From Baylisascaris procyonis (taxonomy: Eukaryota > Nematoda > Chromadorea > Rhabditida > Ascarididae): DNA of 64,000 bases. The notes beneath the pieces are model-generated. The model worked only from the letters and a program-made list of their open reading frames with translations. It did no database searches and was not told the DNA's origin. Below are positions 63,845 to 64,000 of this stretch, one piece after another. The position numbers and the translations under genes are program-made. Each line of letters begins with the position of its first letter. Within the stretch, counting starts at the first letter, position 1. Where the stretch lies: the NCBI GenBank assembly GCA_037389465.1, contig JAZARR010000197.1, positions 223,501 to 287,500 on the forward strand, written 5' to 3'.

Positions 63845-64000
63845 CGATCAGCATATCATCTTAGTGAATGTAAAACCTTAAAATTATAGATGTGTCGCTA
63901 AATAGCTTCGTTCTTGATGAGATTCAAACCTAAAAGCTTCAACTGCGGAATAGAAATTGAAAGGTTTTTAGAAGGTCCCGAATCGAAGGGTATAGAATTG

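Overview
This is AT-rich eukaryotic DNA with spliced genes, short exons in long introns, many (TA)n arrays and scattered minisatellites. Ten perfect copies of TAAGCC (TTAGGC on the other strand, the nematode telomere hexamer) lie at 6363-6422. Together with the gene content this points to a nematode; the species cannot be told from the window.

Three genes are well supported, and I rebuilt their exons by hand from splice sites, reading phase and family motifs. (1) Minus strand, 12527-23651: a secreted or surface matrix metalloproteinase with signal peptide, a very short pro-region with an atypical cysteine switch and a furin-type RFRR site, a complete HExxHxxGxxH catalytic domain and a four-bladed hemopexin domain. 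(2) Plus strand, 46288-56059: a ten-exon rhodopsin-class GPCR of 408 residues, closest by eye to neuromedin-U/CAPA/pyrokinin receptors. (3) Plus strand, 59577-61829: the four-exon gene for Mediator subunit MED22, 155 residues.

Weaker calls are a possible minus-strand gene entering from the left edge (exons 1903-2032 and 629-850), two candidate C-terminal exons on the minus strand near 29.6 and 30.4 kb, and small open stretches at 62.7-63.9 kb. The minus strand from about 6.8 to 10.8 kb is a decayed coding region that looks like a retroelement relic, possibly BEL/Pao-like. A tRNA-like sequence (21069-21140) lies inside a metalloproteinase intron, and a GC-rich SINE-like or non-LTR-like fragment lies at 42.34-42.70 kb.

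The genes do not form an operon or pathway; they are a protease, a peptide receptor and a general transcription factor in ordinary genomic neighbourhood. I found no undescribed system. The most notable points are two introns in unrelated genes that appear to need GC-AG splicing, the shrunken metalloproteinase pro-region, paired GATA-factor-like sites just upstream of the GPCR start, two minisatellites 8 kb apart that share a 10-base core, and telomere-like repeats inside the chromosome.
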